Positions 1-5,220 of a stretch of DNA of 5,220 bases are shown here, one piece after another (positions within the stretch are counted from its first letter, which is position 1; the number at the start of each line of letters is the position of its first letter). The position numbers and the translations under genes were made by a program. Under the pieces are notes generated by a model. That model ran no database searches, had not been told where the DNA came from, and was given only the letters and a program-made list of their open reading frames with translations. The DNA lies in assembly GCA_937954195.1 (NCBI GenBank), contig CALFYR010000288.1:1-5220 (forward strand). The letters run 5' to 3'. Source of the stretch: an uncultured Dehalococcoidia bacterium (GTDB taxonomy: Bacteria; Chloroflexota; Dehalococcoidia; Tepidiformales; Tepidiformaceae).

Positions 1-68
1 GGACCTCCGCGCCGAAGAAAACGCAGGGACCGCGGTTCGCGCCGCGTCAGAAGCGGGCCGCCCGCTAG
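1..68 (+). CDS. C-terminal tail of a convergent gene (partial, function unknown)
   Basis: A reading frame open from the left edge (first full codon at base 3) ends at TAG 66-68. It encodes the tail TSAPKKTQGPRFAPRQKRAA plus a final R, rich in Lys, Arg and Pro. Eighteen of its 21 codons end in G or C, more than in either other forward frame here and matching the GC-rich style of the window. Its stop overlaps the flippase stop: TAG on plus is 66-68 and TAG on minus is 67-65, both inside the palindrome CTAG. Tightly abutting convergent stops like this are common between real genes. A basic disordered tail of this sort is typical of many nucleic-acid-binding proteins, but 21 residues cannot identify a family and I name none. 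The frame could be open by chance over so short a stretch. Confidence 0.5.
   Translation, partial: TSAPKKTQGPRFAPRQKRAAR
15..66 (-). terminator. Weak hairpins at the convergent gene junction, possible terminator
   Basis: Two short inverted repeats lie where the two convergent genes meet. One is AGCGGG/CCCGCT with a 3-base loop at 52-66. The other is CGCGG/CCGCG with a 6-base loop at 31-46. Read on the minus strand, the second is followed after about 9 bases by a T-rich stretch (bases 21-15, TTTTCTT). That spacing is too long for a canonical intrinsic terminator, and GC-rich DNA makes short hairpins by chance, so this is a weak candidate for ending the leftward glycan transcript. Confidence 0.2.
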
Positions 69-1402
69 GCCGGGTCAGTTTTGGGCGCCGGGTTCCAGCG
101 CGTCCGAATGCCGAGTTTTCGAAGGATCTCTCCCGCTAGCCGGAAGTAGCTGAGGACGTCGTCCCAACGGATTCGCCAGAGTTCGGAATGCGGCACGCTG
201 CTGAGCCAGAGAAACAGTCCGACGCCGACCGCTCCAGTGACCACGTAGCTGATCGTCGTCCCCCAGGCGGCCCCGGAACTCCCATAGTGCGGAATGAGAA
301 TGACGCTCGCGACCACGCTCATCACGAGAGCGATGATGCCCAGGACGAGGGGAATCGATGGCCGTCCCAGCTGGTTCGTGAAGTAGTTGTTCAGCAATGG
401 CTGGGCGGCGAAAACGGCTGTCCCGATACACAGGATGCGCAGCGGCGTTGCCGCGTCGGCATAGCGTGAGCCGAAGACGATCTCGATGGCGGTTGGACCG
501 AGGACGGCGGCCAGAATGGCGCCGGGAACGATCACGATGAGCGTGTAGCGAATGCCGGTGGCGGTGACGCGGGCGGCCTCCTCCCGGTTGGAAGCGCCAA
601 CACGGGCGAACGAGGCAAGCGCAATGGAGGAGGAGAACAGCCAGAGGGCCTCCGCGACGGAGATGGCGCTCGAATAGATGCCGGCCGATTCCTGGCTATC
701 GATCGAAATCACGAGGAGGAGGTCGATGCGGACGTTGAGGATGCCGATGATGCCGGCGAGGCCCGTGACGGCCGTGAAGCGCACAACGCCTTTGATGAGC
801 GCCGGGTCGGGGCGGTGCCGCCGAAACCAGGTAATCCAGTTGCCGCCCCAGAAGATGAGGGGCAGCAACGTGACGTACTGAGCGACCGCCCACGCCGTCA
901 GGCCCGCGGCGGCGGTCCGGTTATCCAGCGCCACCACCCAGAAGAGGAGGGCGAAGAAGCCCGCGATCACAGGCAGGTTGTTCGCGATGTTGAACTCGAC
1001 GAGGCGCCCCTCGCCGATGAGGCCGCCGGTAACCGTGTTCCGGATAATGCTCGGGAGAATCAGAAGCCCCGAAATTCCCATGAACCTGCCAACATCACCT
1101 TCGATGAAGAAGTCCAGCGCGAAACCGACAAGCACGAAGAGGATGGCGATAGGCAGTGCGACGGAGAGCGCATTGGCCGTGACTTCGGGGACGAGCCGGC
1201 GGCGATTGGCGACGTAATATCCGGCCGCCCCTCCGAGCGAGGTGACTCCAGCTACAGCGCCGGAGAACACGATGATCGAAGCGTAGATTCCCCGTTCTTC
1301 GACCGAGAAGGCGCGCGCCGTGAGGACGCCAACGATCGCCCACAGGAAGGTCCCCAGGATCCGGAACATGAGCGCGACGAGGCTTCCGGTGGCAATCCCC
1401 AC
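65..1402 (-). CDS. Wzx/MOP-type polysaccharide flippase
   Basis: Predicted inner-membrane flippase of the MOP (MATE/Wzx) superfamily, which moves lipid-linked oligosaccharides from the cytoplasmic to the outer face of the membrane for cell-surface glycan assembly. From the chosen start it has 445 residues, normal for the family, with about 12 hydrophobic segments (roughly 7-29, 40-62, 78-100, 106-126, 141-159, 165-187, 206-234, 243-266, 285-304, 320-340, 351-370, 378-400). Family-like signatures are the ARAFSVEERGIY stretch after helix 1, NVRIDLLL with SAGIYSSA near 223-246, and IPHYGSSGAAWGT near 370-382. The tail after 400 is polar and cytoplasmic-like. The start is uncertain: GTG at 1402 leaves about six residues before helix 1, while ATG at 1369 would cut into it. 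The frame stays open to 1615, but that part overlaps the SGNH gene and looks like shadow. No clear ribosome site precedes 1402. Substrate unknown. Confidence 0.85.
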   Translation of the reverse strand: MGIATGSLVALMFRILGTFLWAIVGVLTARAFSVEERGIYASIIVFSGAVAGVTSLGGAAGYYVANRRRLVPEVTANALSVALPIAILFVLVGFALDFFIEGDVGRFMGISGLLILPSIIRNTVTGGLIGEGRLVEFNIANNLPVIAGFFALLFWVVALDNRTAAAGLTAWAVAQYVTLLPLIFWGGNWITWFRRHRPDPALIKGVVRFTAVTGLAGIIGILNVRIDLLLVISIDSQESAGIYSSAISVAEALWLFSSSIALASFARVGASNREEAARVTATGIRYTLIVIVPGAILAAVLGPTAIEIVFGSRYADAATPLRILCIGTAVFAAQPLLNNYFTNQLGRPSIPLVLGIIALVMSVVASVILIPHYGSSGAAWGTTISYVVTGAVGVGLFLWLSSVPHSELWRIRWDDVLSYFRLAGEILRKLGIRTRWNPAPKTDPA

Positions 1403-1433
1403 CCGGGCATGGTAGCCAAGGAACGGGTAACGG

Positions 1434-2207
1434 CTATTGGCCTGCCGCTTCGGGTTCGCCGTAACGCTCGGGATGGAGCGACCGCCAGAAGGCCACCATG
1501 AACTCGGCTTCGCGCCCGCCGGCGACCGCATGGCCGGCTTCGTTCGAGTGAAGCATGTCGCCGGCGCGAAGCTCTTTGTCGAACTTGCGGCGGGTCTTGC
1601 CGGAGAGGTTCGCAACGTTCAGCTGCTCGCAGATGCGCTCCATCCCCTCGGCCACCACCTGCCGCCTCACCTCGCGGCGGGCCTGGACCTTCTTCGGCAG
1701 GTCCGGCCGTTCTTTGCCACCGAGGCTGCTGCGGACAACGAGGTGTACGTCTTCGTGGCGAAGGATGCGTCGTATCACCGCCTCCATGTTCTCAAGGACG
1801 TACTCCGGCGTGAACGGCGTCTCGCCGCCAATCGTGGACTGCAGGAAGTAACGTGTCTTGTGGAACCACCAGCGGTCTGCGAACCACGGCTTGCCGGCCG
1901 CCGCGAGGCCCGCATCGCCAACCACCTCACCAACCCGTCCGAACTTGCGCTTGAGCTTGAGCGGCACCGATTCGTAGTTGAACCAGTACGAATTCACCAT
2001 CAAGTACACAATGTCCGGCTGGAACTCGGTAATCCATCGCTCCACGATATCCGGCAAGCTCTCGGCGGGAGAGATGGGCTTGCGGATCGTCTCCCACGGC
2101 TCGCCCGTCAGGGCCTCCATCGCCTGCTCAACGTAGCGGTACGTCCGCTTGTCATCGGAGACGTAGCTGACAAAGTCGTTGCTGTTCGCGAGACGGAGGA
2201 TTCGCAC
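1434..2207 (-). CDS. SGNH/GDSL-like hydrolase or acyl-transfer protein of the glycan locus
   Basis: A 257-residue protein starting with GTG at 2207 and ending at TAG 1436-1434. It has features of the SGNH hydrolase fold: a first strand RILRLANSN placing Ser9 where the GDS nucleophile normally sits, a second conserved strand QPDIVYLMVNSYW with Asn72 in the block III position, and GDMLHSNEAGH near the C-terminus, giving the D-x-x-H pair Asp217/His220. The block I residues before the serine are Ala-Asn instead of Gly-Asp. No signal peptide or membrane segment is visible, so it probably acts in the cytoplasm. SGNH proteins in glycan loci add or remove acetyl or other acyl groups on sugars or lipids; that role here is inferred from its position between a glycosyltransferase and a flippase. 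It follows the glycosyltransferase stop by 9 bases in the same frame with no convincing ribosome site, suggesting translational coupling. The fold call is fairly sure; the reaction is not. Confidence 0.75.
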   Translation of the reverse strand: MRILRLANSNDFVSYVSDDKRTYRYVEQAMEALTGEPWETIRKPISPAESLPDIVERWITEFQPDIVYLMVNSYWFNYESVPLKLKRKFGRVGEVVGDAGLAAAGKPWFADRWWFHKTRYFLQSTIGGETPFTPEYVLENMEAVIRRILRHEDVHLVVRSSLGGKERPDLPKKVQARREVRRQVVAEGMERICEQLNVANLSGKTRRKFDKELRAGDMLHSNEAGHAVAGGREAEFMVAFWRSLHPERYGEPEAAGQ

Positions 2208-2216
2208 GTCACGAAT

Positions 2217-3365
2217 CTAGCGAGCCGAGCCGGTTCGGGCCATCCGTTCCCGGCATATCTGATCGTACAGTTCGATGAACTGCGGGACGACGCTGGCGCT
2301 CGCGAACGCAGCCGCCCGAGCCACTGCCCTGGCCGCAAGCTCCGCATCGTCACGGGCGACAGGGATCAAGCTTGCGATGGCCTGTGCATCGTGCTCAGCT
2401 GCCCTGAGCCCGGCGGTGCCGTCCCGCGCGAACACTGCGCCGCCATCACCGGCAACCTCGGGCAGGGCGCCGCCGTCCGAGGTGATGACCCGCAGCCCAC
2501 AGGCCATGGCCTCGGCCACAGGGAGACCGAAGCCCTCGGCCAGGCTCGGCTGCACCAGGATGTCGCACGCATTCATCAGCGCCGCCAGCGCGCCGTCGTC
2601 AATTCCCGGGCGCAGCACGATTCGGTCGCGCACGCCCAGTTCACGCGCGAGCCGATAGTGATGCCGTTGCAACCCGCCCACGCGGATGAGGTTCGCATCC
2701 CGGGCACCCTCCAGGGACAGCGCGGTGATAAGCGCTTCGAGGTTCTTGTAGCCGCCGGCATGTCCGACGCTCAGGAGTCGCGGGGAGCGTGGCAGTACTA
2801 TCCCCGCCGCGGCAACGGCGGCTTCGGCCTCGTCGCGCGGCATTGGCCGAAAAACGGGTCGGACGATGTTCGGGATCGTGTGCACCCGCTCCCGCGGGGC
2901 CGCCCTTCGCCGCTCAATAGCCCCTGCGGTGTACTTCGAAACGGCGATAACCGCATCGGCCTGCTTCAGGCTCGCAAATGGCCGGCGGAGGAACGCCCGT
3001 TTGAGCGCGCCTTCGAACCGCCCGTGAAAGTAGCCCGGCACTTCAAACGCCATCAGGTCGTGGCACGTCACAACCACCGGAGCGTGCGGCCGAAACCGTC
3101 GGACGTGATGCGCAAGCGCCTGGTCGGTCAGATGGACCACCGCAAACTCGCCGCGAAGCGCCGCCTGCACCAGCGGCTGGCGCCACCAGCGGGCGCGCAG
3201 GCCCCGGGCTACCGATGGTGGGTTGAACCATGGCGCTGCCACGGTGTCGACCTCAACTCCCGCCGCTCGGAGAGCCTCCGCGAGCGTCGCCGTGTAGTGC
3301 GAGATGCTCCGCCACCTGCTTCCCGCGAGCGGGCCTACGAGCAGCACGCGGCCGTTGAATGGCAT
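2217..3365 (-). CDS. GT4-like (GT-B fold) glycosyltransferase
   Basis: A 382-residue retaining glycosyltransferase of the GT4 type, which moves a sugar from a nucleotide-activated donor to a glycan or lipid acceptor at the cytoplasmic face. The N-terminal Rossmann domain opens with RVLLVGPLAG, and an ISHYTATLAEAL stretch resembles the acceptor-side glycine-rich loop. CHDLMAFEVPGYF lies near 101-113 and ADAVIAVSKYTAGAI near 136-150. The C-terminal donor-binding domain starts near LLSVGHAGGYKNLEAL (Lys207 is a usual phosphate contact) and carries the hallmark E-x7-E motif, Glu277 and Glu285 in EGFGLPVAEAMACG, followed by SDGGALPEVAGDGG. Length is normal. ATG at 3365 is chosen because it directly precedes the first strand, and a -10-like TAGTAT lies 6 bases upstream, which suggests a leaderless message. 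It is the first gene of the three-gene leftward set. Donor and acceptor sugars cannot be read from the sequence. Confidence 0.93.
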   Translation of the reverse strand: MPFNGRVLLVGPLAGSRWRSISHYTATLAEALRAAGVEVDTVAAPWFNPPSVARGLRARWWRQPLVQAALRGEFAVVHLTDQALAHHVRRFRPHAPVVVTCHDLMAFEVPGYFHGRFEGALKRAFLRRPFASLKQADAVIAVSKYTAGAIERRRAAPRERVHTIPNIVRPVFRPMPRDEAEAAVAAAGIVLPRSPRLLSVGHAGGYKNLEALITALSLEGARDANLIRVGGLQRHHYRLARELGVRDRIVLRPGIDDGALAALMNACDILVQPSLAEGFGLPVAEAMACGLRVITSDGGALPEVAGDGGAVFARDGTAGLRAAEHDAQAIASLIPVARDDAELAARAVARAAAFASASVVPQFIELYDQICRERMARTGSAR

Positions 3366-3371
3366 CGCGGC

Positions 3372-3400
3372 ATACTACCTGCGGCAGAGGCGAGAACGAA
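3372..3400 (-). promoter_or_regulatory. Candidate leaderless promoter of the glycan genes
   Basis: On the minus strand a TAGTAT hexamer (3377-3372) matches the -10 consensus at its first two and last two positions. It ends 6 bases before the glycosyltransferase ATG, so transcription would begin at or next to the start codon. Seventeen bases further upstream lies TTCGTT (3400-3395), a poor -35. No good Shine-Dalgarno is seen: an AGG sits 12 bases from the ATG, too far. Leaderless starts of this form are common in high-GC Actinomycetota and Deinococcus-like bacteria. This is inference from spacing only. Confidence 0.38.
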
Positions 3401-3411
3401 GCGCGCGGCTT

Positions 3412-3420
3412 TGCTACGAT
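3412..3420 (+). promoter_or_regulatory. Candidate extended -10 promoter for tRNA-Gly
   Basis: TGCTACGAT contains a TACGAT -10-like hexamer (3415-3420) preceded by TG one base upstream, the extended -10 arrangement that can work with a poor -35. The expected start near 3427 gives a leader of about 22 bases before the mature tRNA. No TTGACA-like box is seen 16-18 bases upstream (around 3391-3398). The same RNA could continue into the hydrolase genes. Confidence 0.4.
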
Positions 3421-3448
3421 GGTGCTTCCGGAAACCGCCGGACCAGGG

Positions 3449-3522
3449 GCGGGCGTGGCGTAATGGTAGCGCGCGACCCTTCCAAGGTTGAGGCGCGGGT
3501 TCGATTCCCGCCGCCCGCTCCA
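3449..3522 (+). tRNA. tRNA-Gly (anticodon UCC)
   Basis: A complete 74-base cloverleaf including the encoded CCA. The acceptor stem GCGGGCG (3449-3455) pairs perfectly with CGCCCGC (3512-3518). The D arm is GCGT/GCGC (3458-3461 with 3469-3472) around a loop containing GG. The anticodon stem CGACC/GGTTG (3474-3478 with 3486-3490) has one G-U pair and encloses loop CTTCCAA, with anticodon TCC at 3481-3483. A 4-base variable region precedes the T arm GCGGG/CCCGC with loop TTCGATT (3495-3511). The discriminator is T at 3519, as usual for bacterial tRNA-Gly, followed by CCA at 3520-3522. UCC reads GGA and, by wobble, GGG codons. It sits 83 bases from the divergent glycan genes and 40 bases before the hydrolase ATG, with no terminator-like hairpin after it. 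No second copy of its 3' end was found nearby, so there is no sign of an integrated element. Confidence 0.97.
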
Positions 3523-3562
3523 ATCACCTTCTACCTCGAATCACGCTCCAAAGACAGGCGCC

Positions 3563-4489
3563 ATGACCGCTCCGGCAGTGGAAGATCCGACGTTCGTTTC
3601 CTACCCCGGTGCCCGGCGGCCCGACCGTCACCGGTGGGTCGATTCCTACGGTGTCCAGATTGCCGTGTGCGAATGGGGCGACCCCCATGGCCCTCCCCTC
3701 TTCCTCGTCCACGGCGGTTCGGATTTCGCGGGGACGTTCGACGTGTTTGCCCCCTTGCTGGCTGAAGCGGGCTGGCGAGTCATCTCGTGGGACCATCGCG
3801 GCCACGGAGATTCCGAGCACGCGGCCCTCTACAGCTGGGATGCCGATGTCCGCGACGCCCTCTCAGTCCTGGATTCCACCACGCCGGACCCGGTGCCGGT
3901 GGTCGCACACTCAAAGGGCGGCGGCATGATGACGCAGCTTGCCGAGGCACTCCCGCTCCGGATGTCGAAACTGGTCGTCATTGACGGACTGCCTTCGCCG
4001 GAACCGCACCCGGACGTTTCGGACCACGAACAGCGCCGTTTCACGCTGAAGAACCTCGGCGACTGGCTCGACCATCGGCACCAGGCAGGGGCCTCCATGC
4101 GCAAGCCGGGCACGCTCGATGAACTGGCCAAGCGCCGGAAGCGGATGAATCCACGCCTCTCTGACGATTGGCTGCGGTACCTGGTGACCGTGGGCGCGCG
4201 GAAGGACCCGGACGGTTGGCGCTGGAAGCTGGACCCTGCGATCCGGTTTGGCGGGTTCGGCCCCTGGCGGCCCGATTGGTCGCTCGAAAAGCTCAAGATG
4301 ATCACCGTACCCATGCTCGGCTTCATGGCCACGGTCGAAGAAGAGATGGGCTGGGGCACGAAGCGAGAAGCGCTCCTCCCGTACATGCCGGCCGGGGCCG
4401 AACTGATTTCGTTCGCCGATACTGGCCACTTCATCCACATCGAGCATCCGCGTCGCGTCGCCGACCTTGTGCTGGACTTCCTGGGATGA
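3563..4489 (+). CDS. Alpha/beta-hydrolase fold protein (likely active)
   Basis: A 308-residue cytoplasmic-type alpha/beta hydrolase with no signal peptide. In order it has the oxyanion strand LFLVHGG (46-52), the WDHRGHGDS turn (76-84), the nucleophile elbow AHSKG with Ser117, a helical cap with many charged residues (about 145-245), strand TVPMLGF followed by an acidic patch Glu259-Glu261 in the usual catalytic-acid region, and DTGHFIHIEHP with catalytic His289. The elbow begins with Ala instead of the common Gly, an accepted variant. Members hydrolyse esters, epoxides, C-C bonds or halides; the substrate cannot be told here. ATG 3563 is preferred over upstream in-frame starts, which lie in or next to the tRNA; a weak AGG is 4 bases upstream. 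It overlaps the next gene by four bases (ATGA), so the two are translated together. It may be co-transcribed with the tRNA. Confidence 0.9.
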   Translation: MTAPAVEDPTFVSYPGARRPDRHRWVDSYGVQIAVCEWGDPHGPPLFLVHGGSDFAGTFDVFAPLLAEAGWRVISWDHRGHGDSEHAALYSWDADVRDALSVLDSTTPDPVPVVAHSKGGGMMTQLAEALPLRMSKLVVIDGLPSPEPHPDVSDHEQRRFTLKNLGDWLDHRHQAGASMRKPGTLDELAKRRKRMNPRLSDDWLRYLVTVGARKDPDGWRWKLDPAIRFGGFGPWRPDWSLEKLKMITVPMLGFMATVEEEMGWGTKREALLPYMPAGAELISFADTGHFIHIEHPRRVADLVLDFLG

Positions 4490-5124
4490 CGGTCTTCCTG
4501 AGCCACAACCGGGTGAAACTGGCGCTGCACACCCTGCGCGCTGGCGAAGGGCGGCCCCTGCTCCACCTCCACGCCCTGGGCGAATCCTCCCCGTCCGAGG
4601 TACCCGCCGACCTTGCGGCCTGGCGGGGGCCGGTGTTCGCGCTCGATTTCACCGGCCACGGCGCATCGACCGTGCCCGGCGGCGGTGGCTACACGGCCGA
4701 GGTGCTGATGGGCGACGCCGATGCCGCCCTCAACCGCATTGGTGCGGCGACGGTGGTCGGACGAGGCCTGGGCGCCTATATCGCGCTCATGCTCGCCGGC
4801 GCGCGACCCGGCCGCGTTCACGGCGCGATCTTGTGCGATGGCGCGGGGCTCGTGGGTGGCGGCGAACGCCCCGGCCCGATCGCCGTCCGCGGCGTCCCCG
4901 GCAAGACAACCACGCCCGATCCCTTCGCGCTCGTCGAACTCTCATCTGACTTGCGGCCGACCGAGTACGTGACGCGCTTCGCGGAACTGGCGGCCGAGCA
5001 TTCGCCCATCGCCGACCCAATCGCTGTGGCCGCGCGGGCGCGGCCCGATTGGCTGCGGGCGGTGCTTGAGATGCGTGGGGTGCGCACCGAAAGCATCGAT
5101 GAGGCTCTCGCCCGTTTCGGCTGA
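4486..5124 (+). CDS. Short alpha/beta-hydrolase-like protein lacking the catalytic serine (probable pseudoenzyme)
   Basis: A 212-residue protein starting with the ATG that overlaps the stop of the preceding hydrolase (ATGA, 4486-4489). The alpha/beta-hydrolase core is recognisable: PLLHLHALGES (24-34) at the oxyanion loop, FALDFTGHGAST (51-62) as in the DxRGHGxS turn, and TVVGRGLGAYIALMLAGARP (89-108) at the nucleophile elbow. Here GxSxG has become GRGLG, with Gly94 (GGC, 4765-4767) where serine is expected, one base away from AGC. After VHGAILCDGAGL (111-122) the chain ends early, without a second core strand plus the usual GH-containing catalytic histidine segment. It is about 60-100 residues shorter than typical members. 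The reading frame is intact and GC-rich, so it is a maintained gene and not debris. It may bind a ligand or act as a partner of the first hydrolase; this is inference. The frame is open upstream to 4168, but that part is shadow of the first hydrolase. Confidence 0.82.
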   Translation: MTVFLSHNRVKLALHTLRAGEGRPLLHLHALGESSPSEVPADLAAWRGPVFALDFTGHGASTVPGGGGYTAEVLMGDADAALNRIGAATVVGRGLGAYIALMLAGARPGRVHGAILCDGAGLVGGGERPGPIAVRGVPGKTTTPDPFALVELSSDLRPTEYVTRFAELAAEHSPIADPIAVAARARPDWLRAVLEMRGVRTESIDEALARFG

Positions 5125-5173
5125 CCATTCGCCCCCCATCGACTCGGCCCTCGGCCCTCGTCGCCCTCTGAGG

Positions 5174-5179
5174 TACCCT
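5174..5179 (+). promoter_or_regulatory. Weak -10-like hexamer before the last gene
   Basis: TACCCT fits the loose TAnnnT -10 pattern and ends 7 bases before the ATG at 5187, the same geometry as at the glycosyltransferase start. A GAGG at 5170-5173 is too far (13 bases) for a normal ribosome site. No -35 was recognised. The rest of the gap 5125-5186 is C-rich, with no hairpin or terminator seen. Confidence 0.2.
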
Positions 5180-5186
5180 ATACCCA

Positions 5187-5220
5187 ATGACCCACAACCC
5201 ACCCCGCCGACCCCCCTGGC
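5187..5220 (+). CDS. Start of a possible downstream gene (partial)
   Basis: An ATG at 5187 opens a frame reading MTHNPPRRPPW to the window edge. Eight of the ten codons after the ATG end in G or C, as in the neighbouring genes. The proline/arginine-rich start gives no family clue. It lies 62 bases after the second hydrolase stop, with a possible leaderless promoter in between. Only 11 codons are visible, so a chance ATG cannot be excluded. Confidence 0.35.
   Translation, partial: MTHNPPRRPPW

Noticed and set aside
1..139. A second plus-strand frame from base 2 open to TAG 137-139
   Set aside because: It would overlap the flippase end by over 70 bases and has lower GC at third positions than the frame ending at 68.
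815..1501. A 228-codon plus-strand frame opposite the flippase
   Set aside because: Very rich in Arg, Glu, Asp and Gly with no fold signature; the reverse-complement shadow of membrane helices.
1437..3491. A 684-codon open frame on the plus strand opposite the glycosyltransferase and SGNH genes
   Set aside because: It is antisense to two genes with clear family motifs that share one frame, which keeps the opposite strand open in GC-rich DNA. It has no recognisable domain and runs into the tRNA.
3449..3522. tRNA as an attachment site of an integrated element
   Set aside because: No repeat of the tRNA 3' end was seen in the window and no integrase is present.
3488..3562. Upstream start for the first hydrolase inside the tRNA
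   Set aside because: The first 25 codons read through tRNA bases and spacer; the ATG at 3563 gives a normal N-terminus.
4168..4485. N-terminal extension of the second hydrolase by 106 codons
   Set aside because: This part lies wholly within the first hydrolase in another frame and shows no fold; the ATG at 4486 directly precedes the core strands.
3829..4821. A 330-codon minus-strand frame opposite the two hydrolases
   Set aside because: Antisense to two recognisable alpha/beta hydrolases and composed of serine/arginine-rich shadow sequence.
5144..5157. Tandem TCGGCCC repeat (two copies) after the second hydrolase
   Set aside because: Two short copies in C-rich DNA are expected by chance; there is no hairpin or regulatory pattern.

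Overview
The window comes from a high-GC bacterium. Codons ending in G or C dominate every gene, GTG starts are used, and Shine-Dalgarno sequences are weak throughout. At least one gene looks leaderless: a -10-like hexamer sits about 6 bases before its ATG. This suits Actinomycetota or a high-GC Chloroflexota, but nothing here fixes the phylum, and no 16S or other marker gene is present.

Left part (1-3365). Three genes on the minus strand, read right to left, form a compact set for making or exporting a surface glycan: a GT4-type glycosyltransferase (3365-2217), an SGNH/GDSL-type hydrolase or acyl-transfer protein (2207-1434), and a polytopic Wzx/MOP-type lipid-linked oligosaccharide flippase (1402-65). 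The first gap is 9 bases and the second 31, so one transcript is likely. A likely job is sugar addition, acyl-group trimming or addition, then flipping across the membrane; the order and the glycan are inferred. The flippase meets the lysine/arginine-rich tail of a convergent plus-strand gene whose stop codon shares the same CTAG (bases 65-68).

Centre (3366-3562). An 83-base gap holds back-to-back promoter candidates for the leftward glycan genes and the rightward tRNA. A complete tRNA-Gly(UCC) gene with encoded CCA follows at 3449-3522.

Right part (3563-5220). Two alpha/beta-hydrolase-fold genes are coupled by an ATGA overlap. The first has a complete-looking serine-hydrolase triad. The second is short, has glycine where the nucleophile should be (GRGLG) and has no recognisable C-terminal catalytic histidine, so it looks like a non-catalytic partner. 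A further plus-strand gene may start at 5187 and leave the window.

No mobile element, CRISPR array, toxin-antitoxin pair or defence module was seen. The most unusual points are the active/inactive hydrolase pair, the single in-frame TAG between the glycosyltransferase and the SGNH gene, and the atypical SGNH motif blocks.
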